Under the pieces are notes generated by a model that worked only from the letters and a program-made list of their open reading frames with translations, had not been told where the DNA came from and made no database searches. A program made the translations under genes and the position numbers. DNA of 24,216 nt. Source: an uncultured Flavihumibacter sp. Lineage in GTDB: Bacteria; Bacteroidota; Bacteroidia; Chitinophagales; Chitinophagaceae. Each line of letters begins with the position of its first letter. Within the stretch, counting starts at the first letter, position 1. Below, one piece after another: positions 6,469-15,839 of this stretch. The stretch covers positions 1 to 24,216 of the forward strand of contig CAMLRX010000077.1 in NCBI GenBank assembly GCA_946482545.1. Direction: 5' to 3'.

Positions 6469-8187
6469 ATGATGCAGCTAAGAAAATATACCAGATGGGC
6501 CTTTGCGGCGCTGTTTGTTGTGGCGCTCGCCGCTTCCTGCAAACGAATTGAAACCGAACCCAGGGACTGGATTAAAGATGACCTGGTTTGGGATGAGGTG
6601 GACAGGAACGCGACCCTCGCCGGATGGTTCCTGAATGACGTATACAATTATATTCCTACCGGATTCAACCGGATCGGAGGCGACTTCCTGGACGCGGCTT
6701 CAGGCGATGCCGTGCCTTCGCGCAACAATACTGCTATTGAAAACTATACCAACGGCAGGATCAATGTACTTAACAACCCTGATCCGTACTGGAGCAACAG
6801 CTATTTCGGAATCAGAAGGGCGAATATTTTTCTCGCCAATATTGACCGTGTGCCCGCAGCAGCCAACACTATTATGTGGTGGAAGGCTGAGGCCCGTTTC
6901 ATCAGGGCGCTCCTGTATTTTGAAATGCTGAAAAGGTATGGCGGCATTCCGCTGATTGGCGATACCGTTTTCGCACTGAACGATGACCTGCAAATTCCTC
7001 GTAATACTTTTGCCGAATGCGTGGATTATATCGCTTCGGAATGCGACGCTATTAAAACTGAACTCCGCGATGAAAACAATGGAAGCGATTACGGCGATGG
7101 AGCCTGGGGCCGCGTTGCAAGAGGCGCTCCTATTGCTTTGAAATGCCGCTTGTTCCTTTATGCCGCGAGTCCTTTGTTCAATGGAGGTAGTATCACTTCA
7201 GATCCAGCAAAACGTCCATTGATGGGATATCCGAACAATGATCCTTCCCGCTGGCAGAAAGTAATTGATGCGGCCACTGAATTGAATGCGCTTGGTTATT
7301 ACCAGCTTAACAGCTCCTTTACCGGGTTGTTTACCACCAAAAAGAACAGGGAAGTCATCCTTGCCAAGCAACAACCCAATAATTCCACCATTGAAGCACA
7401 AAACGCCCCCGTAGGTTATCGTCCGAACAACGTGGGCAGCGAGGGAAGAACCAGTCCTACCCAACAACTGGTAGATGCTTTCCTGATGAACAATGGTAAG
7501 ATGATCAATGAGGCAGGCTCCACCTACAACCCAGATTCTCCTTATGCAAGAAGGGATGCGCGGCTCGCGGCCACTGTCTTTTTCAATGGCATGCGCTGGC
7601 TCTCCAGGAATGTTCAGACCTATGAAGGCGGACTGGATAAACCCAATAATCCAACTACCACCAGGGTACAAACGAAAACAGGGTACTACCTGAAAAAGTA
7701 CATGGCTGATTTCTCCAACAATACCGTGTACAGCAACCAGAGCCACAACTTCATTATTTTCCGTTATGCTGAAATATTGCTCAATACAGCGGAAGCTATG
7801 AATGAACTCGGCCGCACTGAAGATGCTGTTACCAGGATTGCTGAAATCAGGAAACGTGCCGGTATTGCAGCCGGTGCCGACAGCAGGTATGGTATTAAGG
7901 CCTCCATAACCCAGGACGAAATGCGGGAACTCATCCGCAACGAAAGACGTATTGAACTGGCATTCGAAGAACACCGTTTCTGGGACATCCGCCGCTGGAA
8001 GATCGCATCCACCGTGCTCAACCAGCCCGCGCAGGGAATGAGGATCACACTTGGAAACGGAAACGTGTTGGGGTACGAACGTTTTAACGCAGCACCCTCC
8101 ACTTTCCAGGATCGTTTGTACCTGATGCCACTTCCTTACGATGAAACCATTAAAAACCTTGCGCTCATTCAGAACGAGGGTTGGTAA
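6469..8187 (+). CDS. SusD/RagB-type glycan-binding lipoprotein, first copy
   Basis: A 572-residue surface lipoprotein that caps the SusC barrel and binds glycan. A lipoprotein signal peptide ends in the lipobox AASC, with the lipidated cysteine at C24; the second residue is also Met, so the start may be 6469 or 6472. SusD features include KAEARFIRALLYFEMLKRYGGIPLI (TPR-like helices, about 143-165), FRYAEILLNTAEAMNELG (about 430-445), RNERRIELAFEEHRFWDIRRWKI (near 490-515) and the C-terminal ending NEGW. The gene lies 4 bases after susC1, the normal arrangement of an obligate SusCD pair. The substrate cannot be read from the sequence because SusD binding residues are poorly conserved. Confidence 0.94.
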   Translation: MMQLRKYTRWAFAALFVVALAASCKRIETEPRDWIKDDLVWDEVDRNATLAGWFLNDVYNYIPTGFNRIGGDFLDAASGDAVPSRNNTAIENYTNGRINVLNNPDPYWSNSYFGIRRANIFLANIDRVPAAANTIMWWKAEARFIRALLYFEMLKRYGGIPLIGDTVFALNDDLQIPRNTFAECVDYIASECDAIKTELRDENNGSDYGDGAWGRVARGAPIALKCRLFLYAASPLFNGGSITSDPAKRPLMGYPNNDPSRWQKVIDAATELNALGYYQLNSSFTGLFTTKKNREVILAKQQPNNSTIEAQNAPVGYRPNNVGSEGRTSPTQQLVDAFLMNNGKMINEAGSTYNPDSPYARRDARLAATVFFNGMRWLSRNVQTYEGGLDKPNNPTTTRVQTKTGYYLKKYMADFSNNTVYSNQSHNFIIFRYAEILLNTAEAMNELGRTEDAVTRIAEIRKRAGIAAGADSRYGIKASITQDEMRELIRNERRIELAFEEHRFWDIRRWKIASTVLNQPAQGMRITLGNGNVLGYERFNAAPSTFQDRLYLMPLPYDETIKNLALIQNEGW

Positions 8188-8242
8188 TTGTAACGCGAAA
8201 GATTTCAAGACATCAATGCCATCAACAGAAAAAATTAAACGT

Positions 8243-11200
8243 ATGCGGACCATTAAAAAAATAACCTGCCTTTTGCTTTTCCAGCTCATGCTGGTAGGCT
8301 GGGCGGCCGCTCAGAATATCGCCTCCGGTATTGTTAAGGACAACAACGGCCCAATTGTGGGCGCATCCATCACTGAAAAAGGAAATGCCGCTAACGGAAC
8401 CGCCAGTGATGCGAACGGGAACTTCAGGCTGGAACTAAAAGGAAGTTCCGGAACAGTAATTGTAAGCGCGCTCGGATTTAAAACCCGTGAACTGAAAGCC
8501 GCCGCCGGTATGCAGGTGGCGCTGGAGCTGGATGAAGAAAAAGGGGTGGAAGAAGAAATAGTGGTGGTGGGCTTTGGAAGGCAGCGGAAGATCACGCTCA
8601 CTGGCGCCGTGAGTATGGTAAGTGGAAAAGAGATCAGGCAGAACCCTTCCGCCAGTTTACAGAACGCGCTTACCGGACGCCTACCAGGGTTCTTCTCTCA
8701 ACAACCCTCCGGCAGGCCGGGAGCGGATGGCGCAAACTTTTTTATCAGAGGAATTGCTTCTCCTAACGGAAACAATCAGCCGCTGATTATTGTGGATGAT
8801 ATAGAATTTTCTTATGATCAGTTTGCAAGGCTTGATCCTAATGAGTTGGAAAGTGTTAGTCTTTTGAAAGACGCTTCAACTACCGCAATATATGGTGTTA
8901 AAGGGGCAAATGGTGTGTTGGTGGTAACTACACAGCGTGGTAAACTTGGAAAGCCCAAGGTGTCATTCCGTTCTGAGGCAAGTATGATGCAACCCACACG
9001 TATCCCGAAATACCTCGATGCCTATGAGTCTGCCAGGTTGTACAGGCAGGCGCAGATCAATGATGGTGTTCCTGCAGGAAGCCTTCAGTTCTCAGAAGCT
9101 GATCTTGAGTTGTACAAAAGCGGGGAGGATCCTTATGGACACCCAAACATTAATTGGAGAAAAGAACTTTTCAAGAATTTCAGCAGGCAGGTGCGCGGTA
9201 ACTTCGACGTTACAGGTGGAACTGAAAGGGTGAAATATTTCGTGTCGCTTGGCTATCTTTTCCAGGATGGTATCCTAAAAGATTTTGGTAATTCACAGGG
9301 CATTAATAGCAATTACTTTCACAAGAGGTACAACTATAGATCAAACCTGGATATTAAAGCTACCAAAACATTGGATGTAAGGCTTGATTTATACGGAAAC
9401 ATCGGCGAGGTGAACAACCCGAGTGTGGGTAGCCCCTTCGGTTATAACGATATATTTTATGAGTACAGCAGCTTCATGAGTCTTGCGCCTTTTGCTTACC
9501 CGATATACAATCCTGATGGTACGTTCGGATATAGCCAATGGCAACGCAGTAGCGGAAACTACAATACCAATAACGTTATTGGACGGCTTACCCATTATGG
9601 CTATACGAGGAGCCATGAGAACAACATGAACTTTGTTGCTCAGGCCAACCAAAAGCTCGATTTTATTACAAAAGGCTTATCTGCAAAAGCTGTGCTTACT
9701 TATGCAAGTAACTATGGTTATAATAGAAATGTAGTAAGAGACCAGTTTCCTTCCTTTCTTTACAATCCAACAAATGATACTTACGAGCCCAGAGATCCAA
9801 ACATCTTCAGGGTACGACGGTATTTTGTGAATTATTCAGCAAATGCTACCTCCAGAACGCTCAACTGGCAAGGGTTCCTGAATTACGACAGAAAATTTGG
9901 CGACAACCACTTCTATGGCCTGTTCCTCATAAGCCAGAATTCCAAATGGAATCAAAGCGGAAATGTGGTGTACAATTTTATACCGGAAAACTTCAGAGGC
10001 TATACCACCAGGATCGGATATGATTATGCGGATAAGTATCTGATTCAGTTCAATACAGCCTACAATGGTTCAGACCGTTTCCCTGAGGGGCAGCGCTATG
10101 GATTATTCAGTGCCCTCTCCGCAGGTTGGGTAATTTCAAATGAGCCTTTCTTCGCAGACAATATCCAGGCGGTGAATATGCTGAAAATCAGGTCGTCGTA
10201 TGGTTTTGTAGGAAATGATAAAATAGGGAACTCATTCAGCTATTATTACCTTCCCACCTATGGCAACGGAAACGGCGCAGGCAACGTGCCTTATTCTTTC
10301 GGTACATCGCACAATGGATTCACCGGTGTGTTTGAAGGGCAACTGGCTAACCAAAACATTACCTGGGAAACTGAAAGAAAATTCGATGTTGGATTGGATT
10401 TCGGATTGTTCAACGATAAGCTTACTGGATCCATTGATGTTTTCCACAACAGAAGGGAAGATATTCTTTTAACAAGAGGTACAGTATCTGCCGTATTCGG
10501 CCAAGCACTTCCACCTTCCAACCTTGGAATTATTGAAAATAAGGGTGGAGAAATTGAGATTGCATACAGAGGAAGAATCGGTAAAGATTTCAACTTCAAC
10601 ATCAAAGGAAATTATTCCCTGGCGAAGAATAAAATCATTTATCTGGACGATCCGCAGGCCGCTTTCCCATACCAGGACCGCACGGGTAAAAGTCTTGGGC
10701 AAATCATGGTGTACGACTGGATCGGATTTTACGATGCCGATAAGATCGCAGACAACAGAATTGCGAAACCCAACGGCATTGTACGTCCCGGTGATCTCCA
10801 ATACCGCGATCAGAACAACGATGGTGTGATCAATGATTTTGACAGGGCATACATGGGCTACCCCAACCTGCCCAATACAAATATTGGATTCCAGACTGGG
10901 TTTACTTACAAAGGATTTGGACTCAATCTTCTCTTCCAAAGCGCCCTCAACTTTAATGTTAGAGGTGTGGCAGAAGCTATCCAGGCATTCGCTTCCAATA
11001 TGACCAATGTACACCTGAATTCCTGGACACCTGAACTCGGCGATAACGCGCAGTATCCCATCCTGTCGATGACGCCTGGTGTGAGCAGCCCCGGAGGTTT
11101 TCCCTCCACGTTCTGGTTCCTGCGTGGCGATTACCTGCGTTTAAGGTCCGCGGAAATGAGCTACGAGTTACCCAAGCGCTTTGTGGACAACCTTAAACTG

Positions 11201-11356
11201 GCATCCATCAGGGTGTATGCCAACGGAAACAACCTTCTGACTTTCTCCAAAATTGATAAACTGTACGAATTCGATCCCGAGATCAACTCCGGTACCGACA
11301 GGGTGAACTATCCCCCGCAGCGTATGATCAACTTTGGACTGAACGTTACTTTTTAA
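8243..11356 (+). CDS. SusC/RagA-type TonB-dependent outer-membrane transporter, second copy
   Basis: A second oligosaccharide importer. The open frame begins at 8141 inside susD1, but the signal peptide MRTIKKITCLLLFQLMLVGW starts at ATG 8243 and is cleaved near AAAQ, giving 1,037 residues (ATG 8216 also possible). The order is a carboxypeptidase-regulatory-like domain (about 26-100), a TonB-box-like EEEIVVVGFGRQRK (about 102-115), a plug with LQNALTGRLPGF, PLIIVDDIEF and IYGVKGANGVLVVTT (to about 235), then the barrel ending in INFGLNVTF. DQNNDGVINDFD is the calcium-loop-like motif. There is no STN domain. It differs clearly from the first SusC in the N-terminal region, so the pair is not a recent duplication. 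A central stretch is unusually AT-rich compared with the 3' end. The gap after susD1 is 55 bases without a clear promoter, so all four genes are probably one operon. Confidence 0.95.
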   Translation: MRTIKKITCLLLFQLMLVGWAAAQNIASGIVKDNNGPIVGASITEKGNAANGTASDANGNFRLELKGSSGTVIVSALGFKTRELKAAAGMQVALELDEEKGVEEEIVVVGFGRQRKITLTGAVSMVSGKEIRQNPSASLQNALTGRLPGFFSQQPSGRPGADGANFFIRGIASPNGNNQPLIIVDDIEFSYDQFARLDPNELESVSLLKDASTTAIYGVKGANGVLVVTTQRGKLGKPKVSFRSEASMMQPTRIPKYLDAYESARLYRQAQINDGVPAGSLQFSEADLELYKSGEDPYGHPNINWRKELFKNFSRQVRGNFDVTGGTERVKYFVSLGYLFQDGILKDFGNSQGINSNYFHKRYNYRSNLDIKATKTLDVRLDLYGNIGEVNNPSVGSPFGYNDIFYEYSSFMSLAPFAYPIYNPDGTFGYSQWQRSSGNYNTNNVIGRLTHYGYTRSHENNMNFVAQANQKLDFITKGLSAKAVLTYASNYGYNRNVVRDQFPSFLYNPTNDTYEPRDPNIFRVRRYFVNYSANATSRTLNWQGFLNYDRKFGDNHFYGLFLISQNSKWNQSGNVVYNFIPENFRGYTTRIGYDYADKYLIQFNTAYNGSDRFPEGQRYGLFSALSAGWVISNEPFFADNIQAVNMLKIRSSYGFVGNDKIGNSFSYYYLPTYGNGNGAGNVPYSFGTSHNGFTGVFEGQLANQNITWETERKFDVGLDFGLFNDKLTGSIDVFHNRREDILLTRGTVSAVFGQALPPSNLGIIENKGGEIEIAYRGRIGKDFNFNIKGNYSLAKNKIIYLDDPQAAFPYQDRTGKSLGQIMVYDWIGFYDADKIADNRIAKPNGIVRPGDLQYRDQNNDGVINDFDRAYMGYPNLPNTNIGFQTGFTYKGFGLNLLFQSALNFNVRGVAEAIQAFASNMTNVHLNSWTPELGDNAQYPILSMTPGVSSPGGFPSTFWFLRGDYLRLRSAEMSYELPKRFVDNLKLASIRVYANGNNLLTFSKIDKLYEFDPEINSGTDRVNYPPQRMINFGLNVTF

Positions 11357-11375
11357 TCCTTCAATGCATGTAATT

Positions 11376-13109
11376 ATGAAAAGGATACTTATCACAGGCC
11401 TGGTGGCCATCAGCATATTGAGTTCCTGTAAAAAGGGTGGGTTTCTGGAAGACAGAACCAGCTCTACAGTAACAGAGGAAATGGTGTTCTCAGATAGCGC
11501 CCGTACCATGAACTTCCTGGTAAGAATATACCAGGACGCGGGTTTCAGCTTCTTCAAAGGAAGATGGGACTCCCACGGCAACACTGAACAGGCAACAGAC
11601 GACGCGGAATATGCCTATTCGGGTGTAGGTCAGAAAGCGGTGATCCTGTACAATGGCACTGTTTCGCCCAGTAATTTCCCTTTTTCTGAATTCTGGAACC
11701 TGCCTTACACCAATTTCAGAAGGGTGAATCTTTTGTTGTCCAAATTGCCCACCACGCCTTTGTCGCCTGCCCTTCAAACAAGGGTGGCAGGAGAGGCGCG
11801 TTTTCTGAGGGCCTGGTACTATACGCAGTTGCTGGTTTGTTTTGGCGGTGTTCCGATGGTAGGCGATAATGTGTACGGAATTTCCGACATCATCAACCTG
11901 CCCCGCACGAACTTTGCCGAATGTGTGGAATATGTTGTGAAGGAACTGGATGAAGCGGCTGCTGTACTTCCTGCCCCCGCGGAATATGCAGAAGAAAACT
12001 ATGGAAGAATTACTAAAGGCGCTTGCCTCGCACTTAAATCAAGGTTGCTGTTGTACGCCGCCAGCCCACTCTTCAATGGTGGTTCTACCGCAACTGACGC
12101 AAATCTTGCTGCGGTGGTAAGCTATCCAACTTACAGCCGCGACCATTGGCAACGTGCTGCAGATGCTGCGCAGGCCGTGATCAATACCAATTATTACAGC
12201 CTGAATGTGGACAATACCACGCGTCCGGGAAATGGTTTTTACAATGTGTTTCTGAAAAGGGTGAACAACGAATACATCTTCGCGTTCCACCGAGCCGCCA
12301 ACCGCGATATGGAAGGTTTTTACAATCCCCCTTCCCGTGGCGGAGCCAAAAACTCCCAGCCCACGCACCAGTTGGCGGAAGCGTTTCCGATGAAAAACGG
12401 GCTTCCCATCTCTGATCCGGCTTCGCTTTACAATCCCGCGAATCCATACGCCAACCGCGATCCCCGTTTCTACTACACTATCATACACAATGGTGCGGAG
12501 TATTTCCTGAACAGTGCTTCAGCCAAAAGAGTGGTGAATACTTACCGTGGCGCTGCAACAGATGGATACACCACGAACGGTACTGGTCCCACTACAACCG
12601 GCTATTATGTAAGGAAAATGTGTGATGAAAACATTTCTGCCAACAGTAGCCTGAATACGGAAAGGGGATGGCCCCTTATCCGCTACGCGGAAATTCTCCT
12701 CAACTACGCGGAAGCCATCAACGAAGCGGATCAGACTGCCCTCGCCTACGATAAACTCAAACTGATCCGCGAAAGAGCAGGTATAGAACCGGGCACAGAT
12801 GGTTTATACGGCATGAAAGCGAATATGACCAAAGAAGAAATGCGCGCTTTCATTCAGAATGAAAGAAGGATTGAACTCGCCTTCGAAGACCACCGCTGGC
12901 ACGATATCCGCCGCTGGAAAATTGCGATGGATGTGAACAATGGTTTCAACAAAGCCATCGATATTGTGCAGGGAGCGAACAACACGTTTACTTATAATGT
13001 GGTGAACACCATCCGTCGCCACAACTTCCGCCCGGAAATGCACCTTTTGCCTATTCCCGATGCTGAAATCAGGAAGATGCCGGCCATGGTGCAGAACCCT
13101 GGTTGGTAA
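11376..13109 (+). CDS. SusD/RagB-type glycan-binding lipoprotein, second copy
   Basis: Surface lipoprotein partner of the second SusC, 577 residues when started at ATG 11376. An in-frame ATG at 11364 would add four residues before the classical MKR signal start, so 11376 is preferred. The lipobox ILSSC puts the lipidated cysteine at C18. SusD motifs are visible in order: VAGEARFLRAWYYTQLLVCFGGVPMVGD, LIRYAEILLNYAEAINEAD, IQNERRIELAFEDHRWHDIRRWKIA and the terminal NPGW. It begins 19 bases after susC2. A strong hairpin follows shortly after the stop codon, marking the end of the transporter block. Confidence 0.95.
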   Translation: MKRILITGLVAISILSSCKKGGFLEDRTSSTVTEEMVFSDSARTMNFLVRIYQDAGFSFFKGRWDSHGNTEQATDDAEYAYSGVGQKAVILYNGTVSPSNFPFSEFWNLPYTNFRRVNLLLSKLPTTPLSPALQTRVAGEARFLRAWYYTQLLVCFGGVPMVGDNVYGISDIINLPRTNFAECVEYVVKELDEAAAVLPAPAEYAEENYGRITKGACLALKSRLLLYAASPLFNGGSTATDANLAAVVSYPTYSRDHWQRAADAAQAVINTNYYSLNVDNTTRPGNGFYNVFLKRVNNEYIFAFHRAANRDMEGFYNPPSRGGAKNSQPTHQLAEAFPMKNGLPISDPASLYNPANPYANRDPRFYYTIIHNGAEYFLNSASAKRVVNTYRGAATDGYTTNGTGPTTTGYYVRKMCDENISANSSLNTERGWPLIRYAEILLNYAEAINEADQTALAYDKLKLIRERAGIEPGTDGLYGMKANMTKEEMRAFIQNERRIELAFEDHRWHDIRRWKIAMDVNNGFNKAIDIVQGANNTFTYNVVNTIRRHNFRPEMHLLPIPDAEIRKMPAMVQNPGW

Positions 13110-13131
13110 TTTGCTGAAAGAAATATTGCCA

Positions 13132-13175
13132 GCCGCCTTCTCCTTTGTTCCCTGCTGAACAGGGGAGAAGGCGGC
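13132..13175 (+). terminator. Strong hairpin between transporter and enzyme genes
   Basis: The left arm 13132-13143 (GCCGCCTTCTCC) pairs perfectly with 13164-13175. Two G-U wobbles (13144-13145 with 13162-13163) and five more pairs (13146-13150 with 13157-13161) extend it to a continuous 19-bp stem with the 6-base loop CCTGCT. No T-run follows, so it may be an attenuator, a weak terminator or an mRNA end-protecting structure rather than a full intrinsic terminator. It would let susCD transcripts exceed those of the enzyme genes. Confidence 0.7.
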
Positions 13176-13296
13176 GGCACTTTAAGGCATCCGCAGGTCA
13201 ATATTGTTTCAGGTACCGTTAAAATACTGGTGCGGAAGGCCCTCAAATACAAGTATATTCGCAGTATCCTTTGCAATACCTTAAACAGGCTCCTTC

Positions 13297-14613
13297 ATGA
13301 TCGGAAGAATTGCGTTTATTTTCCTGTTCAGCTTACCGCTGCTGGCATCCGGCCAACAACGGGTACACACCATTGCCACAGATGCATGGGGCAACAACTC
13401 TGTGAATGCCGTGATTTTCCGCAAGAACTCCATCGTATCACTCAACGATACGCAGTACATCGCCTACTACAATGCCGATCGCTATATGGTACTGGGAAAA
13501 CGTTCATTAAAGGATACGGTATGGCAACTGAAACGCACACCCTATAAAGGAAATGCAGCCGATGCGCACAATTCCATCAGCATTATGGTGGATGGAAAGG
13601 GAACATTGCACGTATCCTGGGACCACCACGGCAACAAATTGCACTATGCCAAAGGAACAGCGCCCGGATCACTGGAACTTACCCCTGAAATGCCCATGAC
13701 CGGCTTCGCGGAGAACAAAGTAACCTATCCCGAATTCTACCGCATGGCCAACGGCAACCTGCTGTTTTTCTTCAGAGAAGGACAGTCGGGGCAGGGAAAC
13801 CTCGTGATGAACACCTACGATATCCAGACTGAAAAATGGACCACCATCCAACAAAAACTGATTGACGGAGAAGGCCAGCGCAATGCTTACTGGCAGGCTT
13901 TTGTAGATGCCAAAGGCACCATTCATGTTTCATGGGTATGGCGCGAGTCTGCAGATGTAGCCAGCAACCACGACCTGTGTTACGCCCGCTCCCGCGATGG
14001 AGGCCATACCTGGGAAAAAACAAACGGTACGCAATATACGCTGCCCATCAACGCCGCTTCCGCTGAATATGCCTGGCGTATCCCGCAGAAAAGCGAACTC
14101 ATCAACCAGACATCGATGAACGCGGATGGAAACGGAAATCCTTATATCGCCACTTACTGGCGCGATGTGGATTCCAATATACCGCAGTACCGCATCGTTC
14201 ACTTCTCCGGCAAAAAATGGGAGATGAACAATACCGGTTTCAGAACCACAGCTTTCAGCCTCAGCGGCGTAGGTACCAAGAGTATTCCCATCTCCCGTCC
14301 GCAGTTGCTGATCACCGGAAAGAAAAAAAATAAAACGATATACCTGTTGTTCCGTGATGCCGAAAGAGCAGAGAAGCCATCCATGGCATGGTATGGAAAG
14401 TCCGCAAAAAATAAATGGCGGATCACCGATCTTTCCATGCAACCGGTAGGCGCCTGGGAACCCTCTTTCGATACGGAATTGTGGAAGAAAGAACAACTGT
14501 TACACCTGTTCCTTCAGAAAGTGGTGCAGATAGATGGAGAAGGAAAAGCGAACATACCGCCACAGGAAGTACAGGTATTGGAATGTAACCCGAAGAAATT
14601 AACCAGATTATAG
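13297..14613 (+). CDS. Secreted BNR_4-type beta-propeller protein, probable polysaccharide lyase or glycosidase
   Basis: A 438-residue exported protein with signal peptide MIGRIAFIFLFSLPLLASG, probably cleaved before QQ. The body looks like a seven-bladed beta-propeller of the BNR_4 type. Typical pieces are DAHNSISIMVDGKGTLHVSW (H91), DHHGNKLHY (109-117), TYPEFYR (143-149), FFREGQSGQGN (158-168), FVDAKGTIHVSWVWRES, and the Asp-box-like SRDGGHTW. This fold is shared by ulvan lyases PL24/PL25, the rhamnosyl-glucuronate lyase PL27 and the GH145 rhamnosidases. The conserved histidines and the R-x-G-x-S-G segment fit a catalytic protein rather than a pure binding module. The GH88 gene begins 11 bases downstream, which strongly suggests that lyase products carrying unsaturated uronate are made here. 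I cannot choose between the CAZy families from sequence alone. Confidence 0.82.
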   Translation: MIGRIAFIFLFSLPLLASGQQRVHTIATDAWGNNSVNAVIFRKNSIVSLNDTQYIAYYNADRYMVLGKRSLKDTVWQLKRTPYKGNAADAHNSISIMVDGKGTLHVSWDHHGNKLHYAKGTAPGSLELTPEMPMTGFAENKVTYPEFYRMANGNLLFFFREGQSGQGNLVMNTYDIQTEKWTTIQQKLIDGEGQRNAYWQAFVDAKGTIHVSWVWRESADVASNHDLCYARSRDGGHTWEKTNGTQYTLPINAASAEYAWRIPQKSELINQTSMNADGNGNPYIATYWRDVDSNIPQYRIVHFSGKKWEMNNTGFRTTAFSLSGVGTKSIPISRPQLLITGKKKNKTIYLLFRDAERAEKPSMAWYGKSAKNKWRITDLSMQPVGAWEPSFDTELWKKEQLLHLFLQKVVQIDGEGKANIPPQEVQVLECNPKKLTRL

Positions 14614-14624
14614 ATTCAACACGC

Positions 14625-15839
14625 ATGCAACACACAATTTTCACCAGCCGCCTGCTGGCCGCAGGCATCACAGTAATCACCCTTGCAGGATGTGCCGTTT
14701 CCAAACCGGCATCTTTTAAAAAAGATACAGCATTATTGCAAACCATCGAACAGGAATTTAAAGACGGAGACGCCCAATACCAGGTGCTCATGAAAGCATT
14801 GCCGGAAGATAAGTTCCCCAAAACCTTTTTTCCCAAAACAGGAAAACACGAGTTCAGCGGATCAGGCTGGTGGTGCAGCGGTTTTTATCCCGGTACCCTG
14901 TTTTACCTTCATGAGCAAACGAAGAACCCGGTTCTGGAGCAGGAACTGACGCGTATCCTGAAGCCCCTCGAAAAAGAACAGTTCAATAAAACCACGCACG
15001 ACCTCGGTTTTATGATGTTCTGCAGTTTCGGAAACGTGTACCTCAAAAGCCCTACGCCTGAACACAAACAGATTCTCATTAATAGTGCAAAGTCGCTGGC
15101 TTCCAGGTTCAATCCAACTGTTGGGTGTATACGCTCCTGGGATTCCCGCAACAACGATTTCCTGGTGATCATCGACAATATGATGAACCTTGAATTGCTG
15201 TTCTGGGCCACCAAAGAAACAGGTGATTCTTCTTTCTACAACATCGCGGTAACACACGCAAATACGACGATGAAAAATCACTTCCGCCCGGATTACAGTT
15301 CTTACCACGTGATCAATTACAATGCAACCGATGGTTCCGTAAAACAGAAGAAAACCGCACAGGGTTATTCCGATGCATCGGCCTGGGCACGCGGACAGGC
15401 ATGGGGACTGTACGGGTATACTGTAATGTACCGCGCTACAAAAGATAAAAAATACCTGGAACAGGCGGAACACATTGCTGATTTTGTCCTGAACCACCCC
15501 AATATGCCCGCCGATAAAATTCCTTACTGGGATTTTAACGCGCCTGATATTCCCAAAGCATTACGCGATGCTTCTGCCGGTGCAGTAATGGCTGCCGCTT
15601 TCATGGAGCTTTACAAATACACCGGAAAGGAGAAAGCAAAAACATACTACAGTGCGGGTGAAACCATGATCCGCTCACTTTCAGCCGCGCCCTATAATGC
15701 AGCGCCTGGGACCAATGGCGGATTCATCCTGCAACATAGTGTCGGGCATATTCCGCAGGGAACAGAAGTGGATGTGCCGCTCACTTATGCGGATTATTAT
15801 TATGTTGAAGCGATGAAACGCTACAAAGAAAACAGGTAA
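14625..15839 (+). CDS. GH88 unsaturated glucuronyl (uronyl) hydrolase, lipoprotein
   Basis: A 404-residue enzyme that removes the 4,5-unsaturated uronic acid left at the non-reducing end by polysaccharide lyases, through hydration of the enol-ether double bond. The alpha6/alpha6-barrel signatures are present: the catalytic pair D126 in THDLGF and D184 in IIDNMMNL, whose spacing of 58 is close to the 61 of the Bacillus enzyme (Asp88/Asp149). Also visible are GWWCSGFYPG (81-90), ASAWARGQAWGLYGY, and the C-terminal VPLTYADYYYVEAM. The signal peptide ends in the lipobox TLAGC with C23 as lipidation site, so the protein is membrane-attached, probably facing the periplasm. The HDLGF motif favours GH88 over the related GH105. 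It is encoded 11 bases after the propeller gene and is almost certainly cotranscribed with it. Confidence 0.94.
   Translation: MQHTIFTSRLLAAGITVITLAGCAVSKPASFKKDTALLQTIEQEFKDGDAQYQVLMKALPEDKFPKTFFPKTGKHEFSGSGWWCSGFYPGTLFYLHEQTKNPVLEQELTRILKPLEKEQFNKTTHDLGFMMFCSFGNVYLKSPTPEHKQILINSAKSLASRFNPTVGCIRSWDSRNNDFLVIIDNMMNLELLFWATKETGDSSFYNIAVTHANTTMKNHFRPDYSSYHVINYNATDGSVKQKKTAQGYSDASAWARGQAWGLYGYTVMYRATKDKKYLEQAEHIADFVLNHPNMPADKIPYWDFNAPDIPKALRDASAGAVMAAAFMELYKYTGKEKAKTYYSAGETMIRSLSAAPYNAAPGTNGGFILQHSVGHIPQGTEVDVPLTYADYYYVEAMKRYKENR

Noticed and set aside
8141..8242. N-terminal extension of susC2 overlapping susD1
   Set aside because: It lies partly inside susD1 in another frame and precedes a complete signal peptide that begins at 8243.
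7198..8289. 363-residue minus-strand open frame
   Set aside because: It is antisense to susD1, whose conserved SusD motifs are intact; the translation shows no recognisable domain.
13265..13274. TATCCTTTGC as a -7 box for the propeller gene
   Set aside because: It has three instead of two bases between TA and TTTG and no clear -33 element; too weak to list as a promoter.
13230..13547. 105-residue plus-strand open frame overlapping the propeller gene
   Set aside because: It is out of frame with the propeller protein, rich in Cys, His and Arg as shadow frames often are, and lacks any domain.
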